DNA of 64,000 nt, taken from contig NZ_JALKCH010000003.1 of assembly GCF_023016805.1 (NCBI RefSeq), positions 310,001 through 374,000 of the forward strand, in the 5' to 3' direction. The notes under the pieces were generated by a model. That model was not told the DNA's origin. It saw nothing but the letters and a program-made list of their open reading frames with translations, and ran no database searches. Position 1 is the first letter of the stretch, and each line of letters opens with the position of its first letter. This document shows positions 17,430 through 26,693 of the stretch, piece by piece. The stretch is from Ancylobacter crimeensis (GTDB taxonomy: Bacteria > Pseudomonadota > Alphaproteobacteria > Rhizobiales > Xanthobacteraceae). Both the position numbers and the translations under genes were made by a program.

Positions 17430-18047
17430 TCAACCCGGAGGAAGCCGCGCCGGCGCCGCGCCCGGCCGCTCGCCACGTGCCTTGTCGGGCCGCGCCTCCC
17501 ACCAGAGCGTGGCGCGCTCCACGATTGCGGCGAGGGGCAGCGTCGCATCGAGCGTCATGGTGGACGCCTCGCCGAACGGCGGCTCCAGCGTTGCGAACTG
17601 GCTGGCGACGAGACTGGGCGGCATGAAATGCGCCGGCCGGCGCGCCACGCGTTCCGCCGCCACGCTGCGGTCGAGCGCGAGGAACAGGAAGCCGATACCC
17701 GGCACCGCGGCGCGCAGCCGATCGCGATAGGCGCGCCTGAGCGCGGAACAGGTGACGATCGGCACCTCGCCACCGGCAAGGCATGCCCGCGCCTCCTCGC
17801 CGAGCCGGTCGAGCCAGCCGGCACGGTCCGCGTCGGTCAGCGGGATTCCGGCCGACATGCGCGCGATGTTGGCCGGGGGATGGAAGGCATCGCCCTCGAT
17901 CAGCCGGGCGCCGATCCGCTTGGCCAACGCGGCGGCGACGCTGCTCTTGCCGCAGCCCGTCACCCCCATGACCACGAGGCCGGGCATGTCGTCGGACCTG
18001 TCACCGGGCATCGCACCATCCGTTGGAACGCCGGGCTCGACCATCAT
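17430..18047 (-). CDS. gntK: Gluconokinase
   Basis: Phosphorylates gluconate to 6-phosphogluconate for the Entner-Doudoroff or pentose phosphate route. It has a P-loop GVTGCGKSS, then EGDAFHPPANIARMSAGIPLTDADRAGWL, the diagnostic gluconokinase segment, and ALRRAYRDRLR. The conserved core begins at MPGLVVMGV, so about 28 N-terminal residues precede it. Starts at 18071 (GTG), 18047, 18044 or 18011 are all possible; none has a strong ribosome site. I chose the ATG at 18047. The gene is divergent from a LacI-family regulator, a common arrangement for gnt genes. The C-terminal 15 residues are Pro/Ala-rich. Confidence 0.88.
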   Translation of the reverse strand: MMVEPGVPTDGAMPGDRSDDMPGLVVMGVTGCGKSSVAAALAKRIGARLIEGDAFHPPANIARMSAGIPLTDADRAGWLDRLGEEARACLAGGEVPIVTCSALRRAYRDRLRAAVPGIGFLFLALDRSVAAERVARRPAHFMPPSLVASQFATLEPPFGEASTMTLDATLPLAAIVERATLWWEARPDKARGERPGAAPARLPPG

Positions 18048-18126
18048 GCGCCGGCTCTGGACGCTCGCCACATGCAGGGGTTAAGAGGAAGCCTCACCCG
18101 CGCATAGCGGGCGGGCCGCGCACGGC

Positions 18127-18141
18127 GCGAGTAACGCTCGC
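18127..18141. promoter_or_regulatory. Candidate operator between gntK and the LacI-type regulator
   Basis: Perfect 5-bp inverted repeat GCGAG-TAACG-CTCGC in the 156-bp divergent gap. A LacI-family autoregulator would be expected to bind here, but the arms are short and many GC-rich palindromes occur by chance. Confidence 0.3.
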
Positions 18142-18203
18142 ACGGCCGGAGACAGCGCAACCTAAAATCCGTGCCGGAGATGAGCAAGGGGAAACCGATA
18201 GCG

Positions 18204-19223
18204 ATGAGCCGCGGAGCCTCCCGCGCCACAGGCCGCCCCACTCTCGTGGAGCTGGCGCGGATTGCCGGCGTGTCGCCCATCACCGCCTCGCGTGCCATGC
18301 GCGGCGTTCCGAGCGTCGACCCGGAGCTGGCGCGGCGCGTCCACGAGGCGGCGGCCGAGATCGACTATGTCGCCAACACCGCCGCGCGCACGCTCGCCTC
18401 CTCCTACAGCGACTCGGTGGTGGTGCTCATTCCCTCGCTGTCGAACCTCCTGTTCATCGACACGCTGGAGGCCATCCACGCCGTGATGCACGGCCGCGGG
18501 CTGGAAGTGCTGATCGGCAATTTCCACTATGCGGGCGAGGCCGAGCACAGCCTGTTGCGCAACTACCTCGCCTATCAGCCGCGCGGGCTGATCCTCACCG
18601 GCCTGTCGCAGATGCCGGCGACGCGGCGCCTGATCGCCCGCAGCCGCATTCCCGCCGTGCACATGATGGACCTCGCCCCGGGCACCGAGCAGCATTGCGT
18701 CGGCTTCTCACAGGCCGATGCCGGGGCCGCGGCGGCGCGACATCTCGCCGAGCGCGGCCGCAGCCGCCTCGCCTATGTCGCCGCGCAGCTCGACCCGCGC
18801 ACGATCGAGCGCGGCGAAGGCTTCCAACGCGCGGCGCAGGCGGATCTGGGCCTTGCCGCGCCCGTCGTCCTGACCGACGAACAGCCCTCCTCCGTCGCGC
18901 TCGGCGGCCACTTCCTCGCCCGGCTGGTGGAGGAGCACCCCGAGGTGGACGGCGTGTTCTTCAACAATGACGACCTTGCGCAGGGTGCGCTGTTCGAGGC
19001 GCAGCGGCGAGGCATCGCGATCCCGTCACGGATGTCGATGATCGGCTTCAACGACCTGCCTCTCTCCGCCCATATGGTGCCGCGCCTCACCTCCATCCGC
19101 ACGCCTCGCGCACGCATCGGCGAGACCGCCGCACGGCATCTGCTGCGCCTGATCGACGGCGAAAGCGTCTCTTCGTGCCGACTGGATCTCGGCTTCGAAC
19201 TGATGGTGCGCGAAAGCAGCTGA
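18204..19223 (+). CDS. LacI-family transcriptional regulator, probable gluconate repressor
   Basis: Probably represses the divergent gluconokinase gene. The 339-aa protein has a LacI helix-turn-helix at residues about 12-35 (TLVELARIAGVSPITASRAM). It continues with the hinge-like VANTAARTLASSYSDSVVVLIPSLSN and a periplasmic-binding-protein-like sensor domain (FNNDDLAQGALFEAQRRG, SMIGFNDLPLS). The architecture and neighbour resemble GntR of E. coli. The start at 18204 is preceded by AAGGGGAA; an upstream ATG at 18180 and a GTG at 18171 are alternatives. The effector is inferred from context only. Confidence 0.85.
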   Translation: MSRGASRATGRPTLVELARIAGVSPITASRAMRGVPSVDPELARRVHEAAAEIDYVANTAARTLASSYSDSVVVLIPSLSNLLFIDTLEAIHAVMHGRGLEVLIGNFHYAGEAEHSLLRNYLAYQPRGLILTGLSQMPATRRLIARSRIPAVHMMDLAPGTEQHCVGFSQADAGAAAARHLAERGRSRLAYVAAQLDPRTIERGEGFQRAAQADLGLAAPVVLTDEQPSSVALGGHFLARLVEEHPEVDGVFFNNDDLAQGALFEAQRRGIAIPSRMSMIGFNDLPLSAHMVPRLTSIRTPRARIGETAARHLLRLIDGESVSSCRLDLGFELMVRESS

Positions 19224-19346
19224 GGGCGGCTCCCGGCTCGAAGTCGCATCGACCCGCGGCGAAAGACGATCCCGGCTCTATGCTGCGCTTCGGCCGGGCT
19301 GCCAATGTGCGCCGTCCAGCAATGGACGCCGTGAAGCACGCAAATG

Positions 19347-19375
19347 AAAAGGCGCGGCTCACGCCGCGCCTTTTT
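19347..19375. terminator. Bidirectional terminator between the LacI-type gene and groEL
   Basis: Stem GGCGCGGC (19351-19358) / GCCGCGCC (19363-19370) with loop TCAC, flanked by AAAA on the left and TTTTT on the right. It can end transcription from both converging genes. Confidence 0.8.
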
Positions 19376-19406
19376 GCATTTCCGGCTGGTCGGCTTTTCA
19401 GCGACC

Positions 19407-21056
<1,650 letters not shown>

Positions 21057-21139
21057 CTAAAATCCTGTGTCGTGGAAAAGACGGCGCCGGAGGCCGGACC
21101 GCGCACGATCCCGCCCCGCCCAGCGCCGCCGAGAGGCCG

Positions 21140-21433
21140 TCAGTCGATCACGCCAAGGATGTCGGACTCCTTCATGATGAGGACGTCCTGGCCGTCGATC
21201 TTCACCTCGGTGCCCGACCACTTGCCGAACAGCACCTTGTCGCCGGCCTTCACGTCGAGCGGAACGAGCTTGCCGGCCTCGTCGCGGGCACCCGCGCCGA
21301 CCGCGAGGACTTCGCCCTGCGAGGGCTTCTCCTTGGCGGAATCGGGAATGATGATGCCGCCGGCAGTCTTCTGCTCGGCGTCGACGCGCTTCACCACGAT
21401 GCGGTCGTGCAGGGGGCGGAACTTCAGGGCCAT
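21140..21433 (-). CDS. groES: Co-chaperonin GroES
   Basis: Lid of the GroEL chamber. The 97-aa length is typical. It begins [17 protein letters not shown], has the mobile loop [18 protein letters not shown] (about 20-37), and ends with the conserved [10 protein letters not shown]. It is the first gene of the groES-groEL operon, with a CIRCE operator and a promoter upstream. Confidence 0.98.
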   Translation of the reverse strand: MALKFRPLHDRIVVKRVDAEQKTAGGIIIPDSAKEKPSQGEVLAVGAGARDEAGKLVPLDVKAGDKVLFGKWSGTEVKIDGQDVLIMKESDILGVID

Positions 21434-21495
21434 GATGGGATCCTCAGGTCTGTCTCATGCGCGCCGCCTGTGGCGCACTCTTGTCTCGTGCCTTC

Positions 21496-21520
21496 TGGCA
21501 CTCACCCGAAGGGAGTGCCA
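21496..21520 (-). promoter_or_regulatory. CIRCE operator (HrcA-binding site) for groESL
   Basis: TGGCACTC (21496-21503) - 9 nt - GAGTGCCA (21513-21520), a perfect inverted repeat with the spacer and core of CIRCE (GCACTC-N9-GAGTGC). It lies 63 bp upstream of groES, just downstream of the -10 box, where HrcA would block transcription. Confidence 0.9.
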
Positions 21521-21531
21521 CGGCCTCCGCC

Positions 21532-21560
21532 GAGATAGGCAGCGAGTTGGACCCTGTCAA
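21532..21560 (-). promoter_or_regulatory. groESL promoter
   Basis: On the minus strand TTGACA (21560-21555), a 17-bp spacer, then TATCTC (21537-21532). It sits immediately upstream of the CIRCE element. The rest of the 21434-21762 gap holds the phasin terminator and nothing else I recognise. Confidence 0.8.
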
Positions 21561-21707
21561 GCACACGGACGCGCCGGCCCGCCCGGCATCGCACGGACGA
21601 GCTTCCGGGCCCAAGGGAGGGCGTCGGGCCGACGGCGGATCGCCGCATGCGACGCGGTCGCCGAAGGGGCGGCAAAGACAGCCGGCCGGCAGTCCGCAGC
21701 AAAAGAA

Positions 21708-21734
21708 AAGCCCGGCCGTTGCCGGGCCGGGCTT
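21708..21734 (-). terminator. Terminator after the first phasin gene
   Basis: Ten-base arms AAGCCCGGCC / GGCCGGGCTT with a 7-nt loop. On the minus strand it is followed by TTCTTTTGC. Lies 29 bp past the stop codon at 21763. Confidence 0.75.
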
Positions 21735-21762
21735 ATTTCATAGGCGGGAGGCCGACAAGAGA

Positions 21763-22281
21763 TCAGGCCTTCTTGATGGTCTTTTCGACGGACGCCTTGA
21801 GGGGTTCGGCGGTCTCGGTGGCGACCTTCTGGGCGATCGTCGAGAGCTCCTTGGCCTGCGCCGAGAGAACGTCGAACTGCTTGCGCAGGTGGCTGGTCGA
21901 AAGCTCGACGGCCTCCGAGACGTTCCTGGTCGCAAGCAGCGCGCCGAAATAGTCGAAGGCGGCGTTCACATTGGTGCGCAGCGACTCGAGCGCCACGGTG
22001 TTGTACTCGGCCACGCCCCGGGTGGCGGTGGCATAGGTGTCCTCGATGAGGTCCGTGGTCTCCTCGGCGCTGGACTTCATCTTCTCGTAGGCCTCACGCG
22101 CGCTCTGGACGCTCTTCTCAGCCATTTCGCGCATCACGGCCGGGACCTCGAACGGCGCGCCGTCGAACTTCGGCATCGCGGCCTCGAAGGCGGCGGTCGC
22201 CTTGCGGAAATTGGCCTGGGTGGTCTCGATCGCCTCATTGGCGGCGGCGGTGAAGCTGTCCTGGGCTTCGTTGATGGACAT
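21763..22281 (-). CDS. Phasin (PHB granule-associated protein)
   Basis: Coats polyhydroxybutyrate granules and controls their size. The 172-aa protein is largely helical, has no cysteine, and fits the phasin family: MAEKSVQSAREAYEKMKSSAEETTDLIEDTYATA and AAFDYFGALLATRNVSEAVELSTSHLRKQFDVLSAQAKEL. The start at 22281 has GAGGT upstream; the longer in-frame reading is not conserved. A TGC-rich inverted repeat, a candidate PhaR operator, lies 120 bp upstream. A second, larger phasin gene lies directly upstream on the same strand. Confidence 0.9.
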   Translation of the reverse strand: MSINEAQDSFTAAANEAIETTQANFRKATAAFEAAMPKFDGAPFEVPAVMREMAEKSVQSAREAYEKMKSSAEETTDLIEDTYATATRGVAEYNTVALESLRTNVNAAFDYFGALLATRNVSEAVELSTSHLRKQFDVLSAQAKELSTIAQKVATETAEPLKASVEKTIKKA

Positions 22282-22401
22282 GGCACATACCTCGGGTTCG
22301 CGGCATCGTGGAAAGGAGGCGGCCACCCCCGCGGTCAAGTGGCCGGTCCTGCGGTGAGTGCCGCCTCATTGGGCAGCTCACGCTCACTCACCTAGCACCA
22401 A

Positions 22402-22434
22402 TTGTGCAGTGCAGCAACGTATTGCAATGCACAA
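22402..22434 (-). promoter_or_regulatory. Candidate PhaR operator upstream of the phasin gene
   Basis: Perfect 7-bp inverted repeat TTGTGCA (22402-22408) / TGCACAA (22428-22434) enclosing further TGCA-type units (GTGCAGCAA and TTGCAATGC). PhaR repressors of alphaproteobacteria bind TGC/GCA-rich sites in phasin promoters. The core TGCAGTGCA (22405-22413) is repeated upstream of the acetoacetyl-CoA synthetase gene. Confidence 0.55.
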
Positions 22435-22481
22435 AGTTTCACGATGCAACACAATGTGATCGGATCGGCGCGAAATCCCGA

Positions 22482-23303
22482 TCAGCCGGCAGTCGGCCCG
22501 GGCTTGCGCCCCACGCCGCGCGGACGGCCGCCGCGCGCCGGACGGCCGCGACGGACAGGGGTTTCGAGCGTGCCCGAAGACGAGTTCGCGTCGGATGCGG
22601 CCGGGGCAGCGCCCGCGGACGGCGACCCGGTCGTCTTGGGAATCGCTGCCTTGGGAGCCGCGGGCTTTGGCACTGCCGGCGACGTCCCTGCCGGCTTGGC
22701 CGCGGCCGGTTTGGGCGGGGCCGTTTCCGGGACAGCCGGTTTTCCGGCTGCAGGGGCTTCATGCACGGATGATTTTTCAGCCACGGGCGCCTTCGCCTCC
22801 GCGGGGCCGGGCTTTGGAACCTCGGCTGCAGGTTTTGGCGCGGCTGCAGGCCTCGGCGCGGCTGCGGGCGACGCGGCCTTTGCAGGCTGCGACGCCGCTG
22901 CGGCGGGTTTTGGCGCCGACTGCGGCGTCGGCCTGGCCGCGGCGGCGCTGCGCTGCACGCTGCCGACCGTTGCGCCCAGTGCACCGACCTGTTCCGACAG
23001 GCGGTGCGCCTGCTCGGCGGCGAAGCTCTGCTGCAGCTTCACCCATTCCTGTACCGTGCGGGCCTTGGCCAGCCGCGCGGCGAAATCGAAACCGGCCGTC
23101 ATGTTCGCGGTGATGTAGTCCATCGCGGTTCGCGAGGCTTCGCGGGCGGTATCGGTGATGCGGGAGCCACGACGCTCGCCCTCGTCCAGCGCCTGGTGCG
23201 CCGCCATCACCATGCCGTCCAGCGCCTTGCGTGCCTGTTCGAGGCTGGCCTCGACGGCGCTGCGCAATTCCTTGGGAAGTTCGAGCCGGGGATCGTCCGC
23301 CAT
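22482..23303 (-). CDS. Phasin with Ala/Lys/Pro-rich DNA-binding-like tail (PhaF-like)
   Basis: Probably links PHB granules to the nucleoid. The 273-aa protein has a helical phasin-like N-terminal domain (about 1-118, e.g. AMDYITANMTAGFDFAARLAKARTVQEWVKLQQSF). A long low-complexity tail rich in Ala, Pro and Lys with AKP-type repeats follows. It ends in a basic segment with two AT-hook-like RGRP/GRPRG cores (251-273). This resembles PhaF of Pseudomonas, whose AAKP tail binds DNA. The start at 23303 has GGAGG five bases upstream; an ATG three bases earlier and another far upstream are less likely. The tail's composition makes alignment-based calls weak. Confidence 0.75.
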   Translation of the reverse strand: MADDPRLELPKELRSAVEASLEQARKALDGMVMAAHQALDEGERRGSRITDTAREASRTAMDYITANMTAGFDFAARLAKARTVQEWVKLQQSFAAEQAHRLSEQVGALGATVGSVQRSAAAARPTPQSAPKPAAAASQPAKAASPAAAPRPAAAPKPAAEVPKPGPAEAKAPVAEKSSVHEAPAAGKPAVPETAPPKPAAAKPAGTSPAVPKPAAPKAAIPKTTGSPSAGAAPAASDANSSSGTLETPVRRGRPARGGRPRGVGRKPGPTAG

Positions 23304-23622
23304 CATGTCCTCCCAGCGGCGGCGCATGGCCGCCAGCACCGGGCGCCGATCCGCTCTCGCGCAGGAACGGCCGCCATGAATGAAAGGTTAAAGCCCTCGG
23401 CCACAGACGCAAGGTAAAAGACGTGCAAAGCGGGGCATTGGGCGGCAGTTAACCGGTTCGCGCGAAGATGGGCATGCAGCGTCCGCTCGTGATGGCATCC
23501 GGATCGGGTCGCCACTATGGTGCTGGCGTTGCGGTATCTGGCCGTAGAAGGGCCGCGCCTTCACCTGTCCTGCCTTCGAACAGACGCTTCGCAGCTTCCT
23601 CACCCGAGTACGCTTCTCGCGC
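23304..23622. other. Divergent gap between PhaF-like gene and pdhS
   Basis: 319 bp that must hold both promoters. It contains an AACCGGTT palindrome (23451-23458) and two separate TTAA motifs, but not the TTAA-N7-TTAA of a full CtrA site. I see no convincing -35/-10 pair and no RNA gene. Confidence 0.5.
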
Positions 23623-26600
23623 ATGACCCGCTGGACCGACGATCCCACCCCGCCCGAGCCGTCGCAGACGGATGCGGCCCTGCGCGCGGCCGCGGCCCCG
23701 CTGGCCGGCGGGCGCGGCGTCGCAGTGCTGGTGCGTACCGATGGCGTGGTGATCGGTGCCAATGCCGCCGCGCGGGCACAGGGAAGCCGGAGCGGGGCAC
23801 TGCCGGCCGATGTCGCACGGGCCATCGCGCGCATTGCCGCCGCCCTGCAGCCCGGCCGTCCGCCGCGGCTGGAGCGCGTGCGCCTGCCGGGCCGGCTGGT
23901 CGCCGAGACCTTCGCCTGCTCGCTGGTGACGAGCGGAAACGCACGTGCGGTGCTGCTGGCGACCCCAGGCATGGGCACCGCACCGGCGCCGTCCTCCGCC
24001 GACGCCCTCTTCGCCCCCATCGAGCGGCCCGCATGCGCCGAGCCCCCCGCTCCGGTCGCTCCTGCTCTGGAAGCGAAACCGGCGCGGGCCGCGCCCCCCT
24101 CGCCCGCCCCCGCGGCCGTGCCCGCCCTCGCGCTCGGCCGCTTCACCTGGCGTTCCGGGCTCGACGGCCGCTTCAGCCATGTCGATGCCACGCTCTCTGC
24201 GGCCCTCGGCCGGGCCGCCGGAGGGCTGATCGGCTCGGATTGGGACGCGCTCGGCGCGCCCACCGTGCAGGACCGGTTACGCGCCGGCACCAGCTTTTCC
24301 GGGCTGCGCGTCACCTTGCCCGGCAAAGGCGGCCCGTTCGATGCCGAAATAGGCGGCGCCCCTGTGCGCGGGGAAGGCATGCGCGGCTTCGGCCTGCTGC
24401 TGGCGCCCTCGTCTCCCCATGCGCGCCTGCGTCCGGACGGCGGGCCCGCCCGCACCGAACCGGCCGCAGCGCCGGTCCAGCCGCCCGAGGTCACGCCGGC
24501 AGCCCCCCCCGCGCCGCAACCGGAGCTGCCGCGGGCCGGATCTGCGACACCCGCCGACGGATCGTCCGAGCGCTCCGCGCCGGCACCCGCCACGCTCGCG
24601 CCGGTGTCGGAGACGGCCCGAGAGGGTAAACAGCCGGAGGGTATCGAAGCCTCCGCAACCATCGAGATCCCCGGCTCGCCGCCTGCGCGGGACCCCTCCG
24701 CAGCCAGCGCCGATGAACCTGGCCCGCGCGTCGAGCCTCCGCCCATACCCGCGCCGCCCGCGCCACCGTCCGGCCTCACCCTCGCCCCCGGCGGGCGCAA
24801 CGTCATTCCGCTGCGCAGCGGGGCCGGCGATCCGAACCGGCTGGATGTGGCGCGCGCCTCATGGGCCGGGCTCACGGCCGGCGAGCGCAACGCCTTCCGG
24901 GAGATCGCCCGCGCCCTCGGCGCCCGGCTGGAAGGGGCGGATGACGAGGATCACGGCTATCTGGAGCCGGAGGCGCCCGAAAGCCTGCTGCCCGAGCCGG
25001 AGCCGGAGCTTTCGCCCCGCGACCAGACCCTGCGCTCGCTGGAAGAAGCCCTGCGCGCCGCGATTCCCCCGGTCCCCGCTCCCGCGCCGGCCCCCACCGC
25101 CGCGAATGACGGCATTCCCCTTCCCGAAGCCTCCCGTCCCGTGCGCGGGCCGGCGAATGAAGGCCTGCGCCACGCCGCGGCCGGTGGCGAGCGGCCGATC
25201 CTCGACCGCCTGCCCTTCGGCGTCGCGGTGGAGCAGGACGACCGCCTCATCTACGCCAACCGCGCCCTGCTCGGCTGGACCCGCCATGCCGACACGGCCG
25301 CGCTGGAAGCCGATGGCGGGCTCGCCGCCCTGCTCGAAGGCCCGCAGGCGGCCGGCGGCGCGGGCGGTTCGGAGGAGGCCGGCGAGACCCCGCGCACCAT
25401 GCAGTTCGTCACCGCCGGCGAGCGTTTCCCGGTCGAGGTGCGGCTGCTCTCGGTACCGTGGGACGGCGGCGGCCATGCCCTGCTCTATGTGCTGCGCCGG
25501 GTTCCGGCCAACCCGGCCGGGGACGAGCGGCTGCGCCAGGCCGAGCTCGCACTGCGCGAGGCCGAGGCGACGGCGCGCGAGCTGCGCTCCATCCTCGACA
25601 CCGCGACCGACGGGGTGGCGCTGGTCGATCGCGCCGGCACCATCCTCAGCCTCAACCGTTCCGCCGAGGCACTGTTCGGCTTCGATGCCGCCGAATTGCA
25701 GGGCGAGGCCATCACCCTGCTCTTCGCGCCCGAGAGCCACCGCGCGGTGGTGGACTATCTCGACGGCCTTGCCTCCAACGGCGTTGCCAGCGTGCTGAAT
25801 GACGGGCGCGAGGTCATCGGCCGCGAGCGCGAGGGCGGCCTCATCCCGCTGTTCATGACCATCGGCCGGGTGGGCGAGGAGGCCGACAAATATTGCGCCG
25901 TGCTGCGCGACATCACCCAGTGGAAGCGCGCCGAGGAGGAACTGACCGAGGCCAAGCGGAACGCCGAGAAGGCGAACCTCGCCAAGTCCGATTTCCTCGC
26001 CAAGATCAGCCACGAAATCCGCACCCCGCTCAACGCCATCATCGGCTTTTCCGAGGTGATGATGGAGGAGCGCTTCGGGCCGATCGCCAATGACCGCTAC
26101 CGCACCTATCTGCGCGACATCAGCGCCTCCGGCGCGCACCTGATCTCGCTGATCAACGATTTGCTGGACCTGTCCAAGATCGAGGCCGGCAAGCTGGAAC
26201 TCGCCTTCGCCAGCGTGGCGCTGAACGAGATCATCCAGCAGTGCATCGGCATCATGCAGCCGCAGGCGAACCGCGAGCGCATCATCATCCGCTCCTCGCT
26301 CGCGCCGAACCTGCCTCCCGTGGTGGCCGATCCGCGCTCCATGCGGCAGATCGTGCTGAACCTCGTCTCCAACTCCATCAAGTTCACCAAGCCGGGCGGG
26401 CAGGTGATCCTCTCCACCATGCTCAGCGAGAGCGGGGAAGTGGTGATCCGGGTGCGCGACACCGGGGTCGGCATGTCGGAGACCGACATCGCCATTGCGA
26501 TGGAGCCGTTCCGCCAGCTTCCCACCACCGGCCGCGCCGCCATCGAGGGCACCGGCCTCGGCCTGCCGCTCACCAAGGCCCTCGCCGAAGCCAACCGCGC

Positions 26601-26682
26601 CACCTTCGCCATCCGCAGCGCGGTGGACGCCGGCACGCTGGTGGAGATCACCTTCCCTTCCACGCGGGTGCTGGCGGAGTAG
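23623..26682 (+). CDS. pdhS: PAS sensor histidine kinase, PdhS-like
   Basis: Probable cytosolic cell-cycle kinase of the PleC/DivJ group that acts on DivK, controlling polar differentiation and CtrA. The 1019-aa length is close to Brucella PdhS (about 1035). No membrane segment is evident. Residues 1-220 form a poorly conserved sensor region, about 220-560 a long Pro/Ala-rich linker, and about 650-770 a PAS domain (SILDTATDGVALVDRAGTILSLNRSAEALFGF). Then comes a HisKA with phospho-His H797 in KISHEIRTPLNAIIGFSEVM, and a HATPase with NLVSNSIKFTKPGG, VRDTGVGMS and GTGLGLPLTKAL. The stretch EERFGPIANDRYRTYLRDI is characteristic of this kinase group. The ribosome site is weak. Which of the several PdhS/PleC paralogues it is cannot be decided here. 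Confidence 0.8.
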   Translation: MTRWTDDPTPPEPSQTDAALRAAAAPLAGGRGVAVLVRTDGVVIGANAAARAQGSRSGALPADVARAIARIAAALQPGRPPRLERVRLPGRLVAETFACSLVTSGNARAVLLATPGMGTAPAPSSADALFAPIERPACAEPPAPVAPALEAKPARAAPPSPAPAAVPALALGRFTWRSGLDGRFSHVDATLSAALGRAAGGLIGSDWDALGAPTVQDRLRAGTSFSGLRVTLPGKGGPFDAEIGGAPVRGEGMRGFGLLLAPSSPHARLRPDGGPARTEPAAAPVQPPEVTPAAPPAPQPELPRAGSATPADGSSERSAPAPATLAPVSETAREGKQPEGIEASATIEIPGSPPARDPSAASADEPGPRVEPPPIPAPPAPPSGLTLAPGGRNVIPLRSGAGDPNRLDVARASWAGLTAGERNAFREIARALGARLEGADDEDHGYLEPEAPESLLPEPEPELSPRDQTLRSLEEALRAAIPPVPAPAPAPTAANDGIPLPEASRPVRGPANEGLRHAAAGGERPILDRLPFGVAVEQDDRLIYANRALLGWTRHADTAALEADGGLAALLEGPQAAGGAGGSEEAGETPRTMQFVTAGERFPVEVRLLSVPWDGGGHALLYVLRRVPANPAGDERLRQAELALREAEATARELRSILDTATDGVALVDRAGTILSLNRSAEALFGFDAAELQGEAITLLFAPESHRAVVDYLDGLASNGVASVLNDGREVIGREREGGLIPLFMTIGRVGEEADKYCAVLRDITQWKRAEEELTEAKRNAEKANLAKSDFLAKISHEIRTPLNAIIGFSEVMMEERFGPIANDRYRTYLRDISASGAHLISLINDLLDLSKIEAGKLELAFASVALNEIIQQCIGIMQPQANRERIIIRSSLAPNLPPVVADPRSMRQIVLNLVSNSIKFTKPGGQVILSTMLSESGEVVIRVRDTGVGMSETDIAIAMEPFRQLPTTGRAAIEGTGLGLPLTKALAEANRATFAIRSAVDAGTLVEITFPSTRVLAE

Positions 26683-26693
26683 GTGATGGTACC

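Noticed and set aside
15410..17626. Long plus-strand open frame (738 codons) antisense to wspA
   Set aside because: Shadow of wspA in a high-GC genome; His/Arg/Gly-rich without domains.
23380..23460. Possible CtrA site upstream of pdhS
   Set aside because: Two TTAA motifs occur, but about 60 bp apart, not the TTAA-N7-TTAA spacing.
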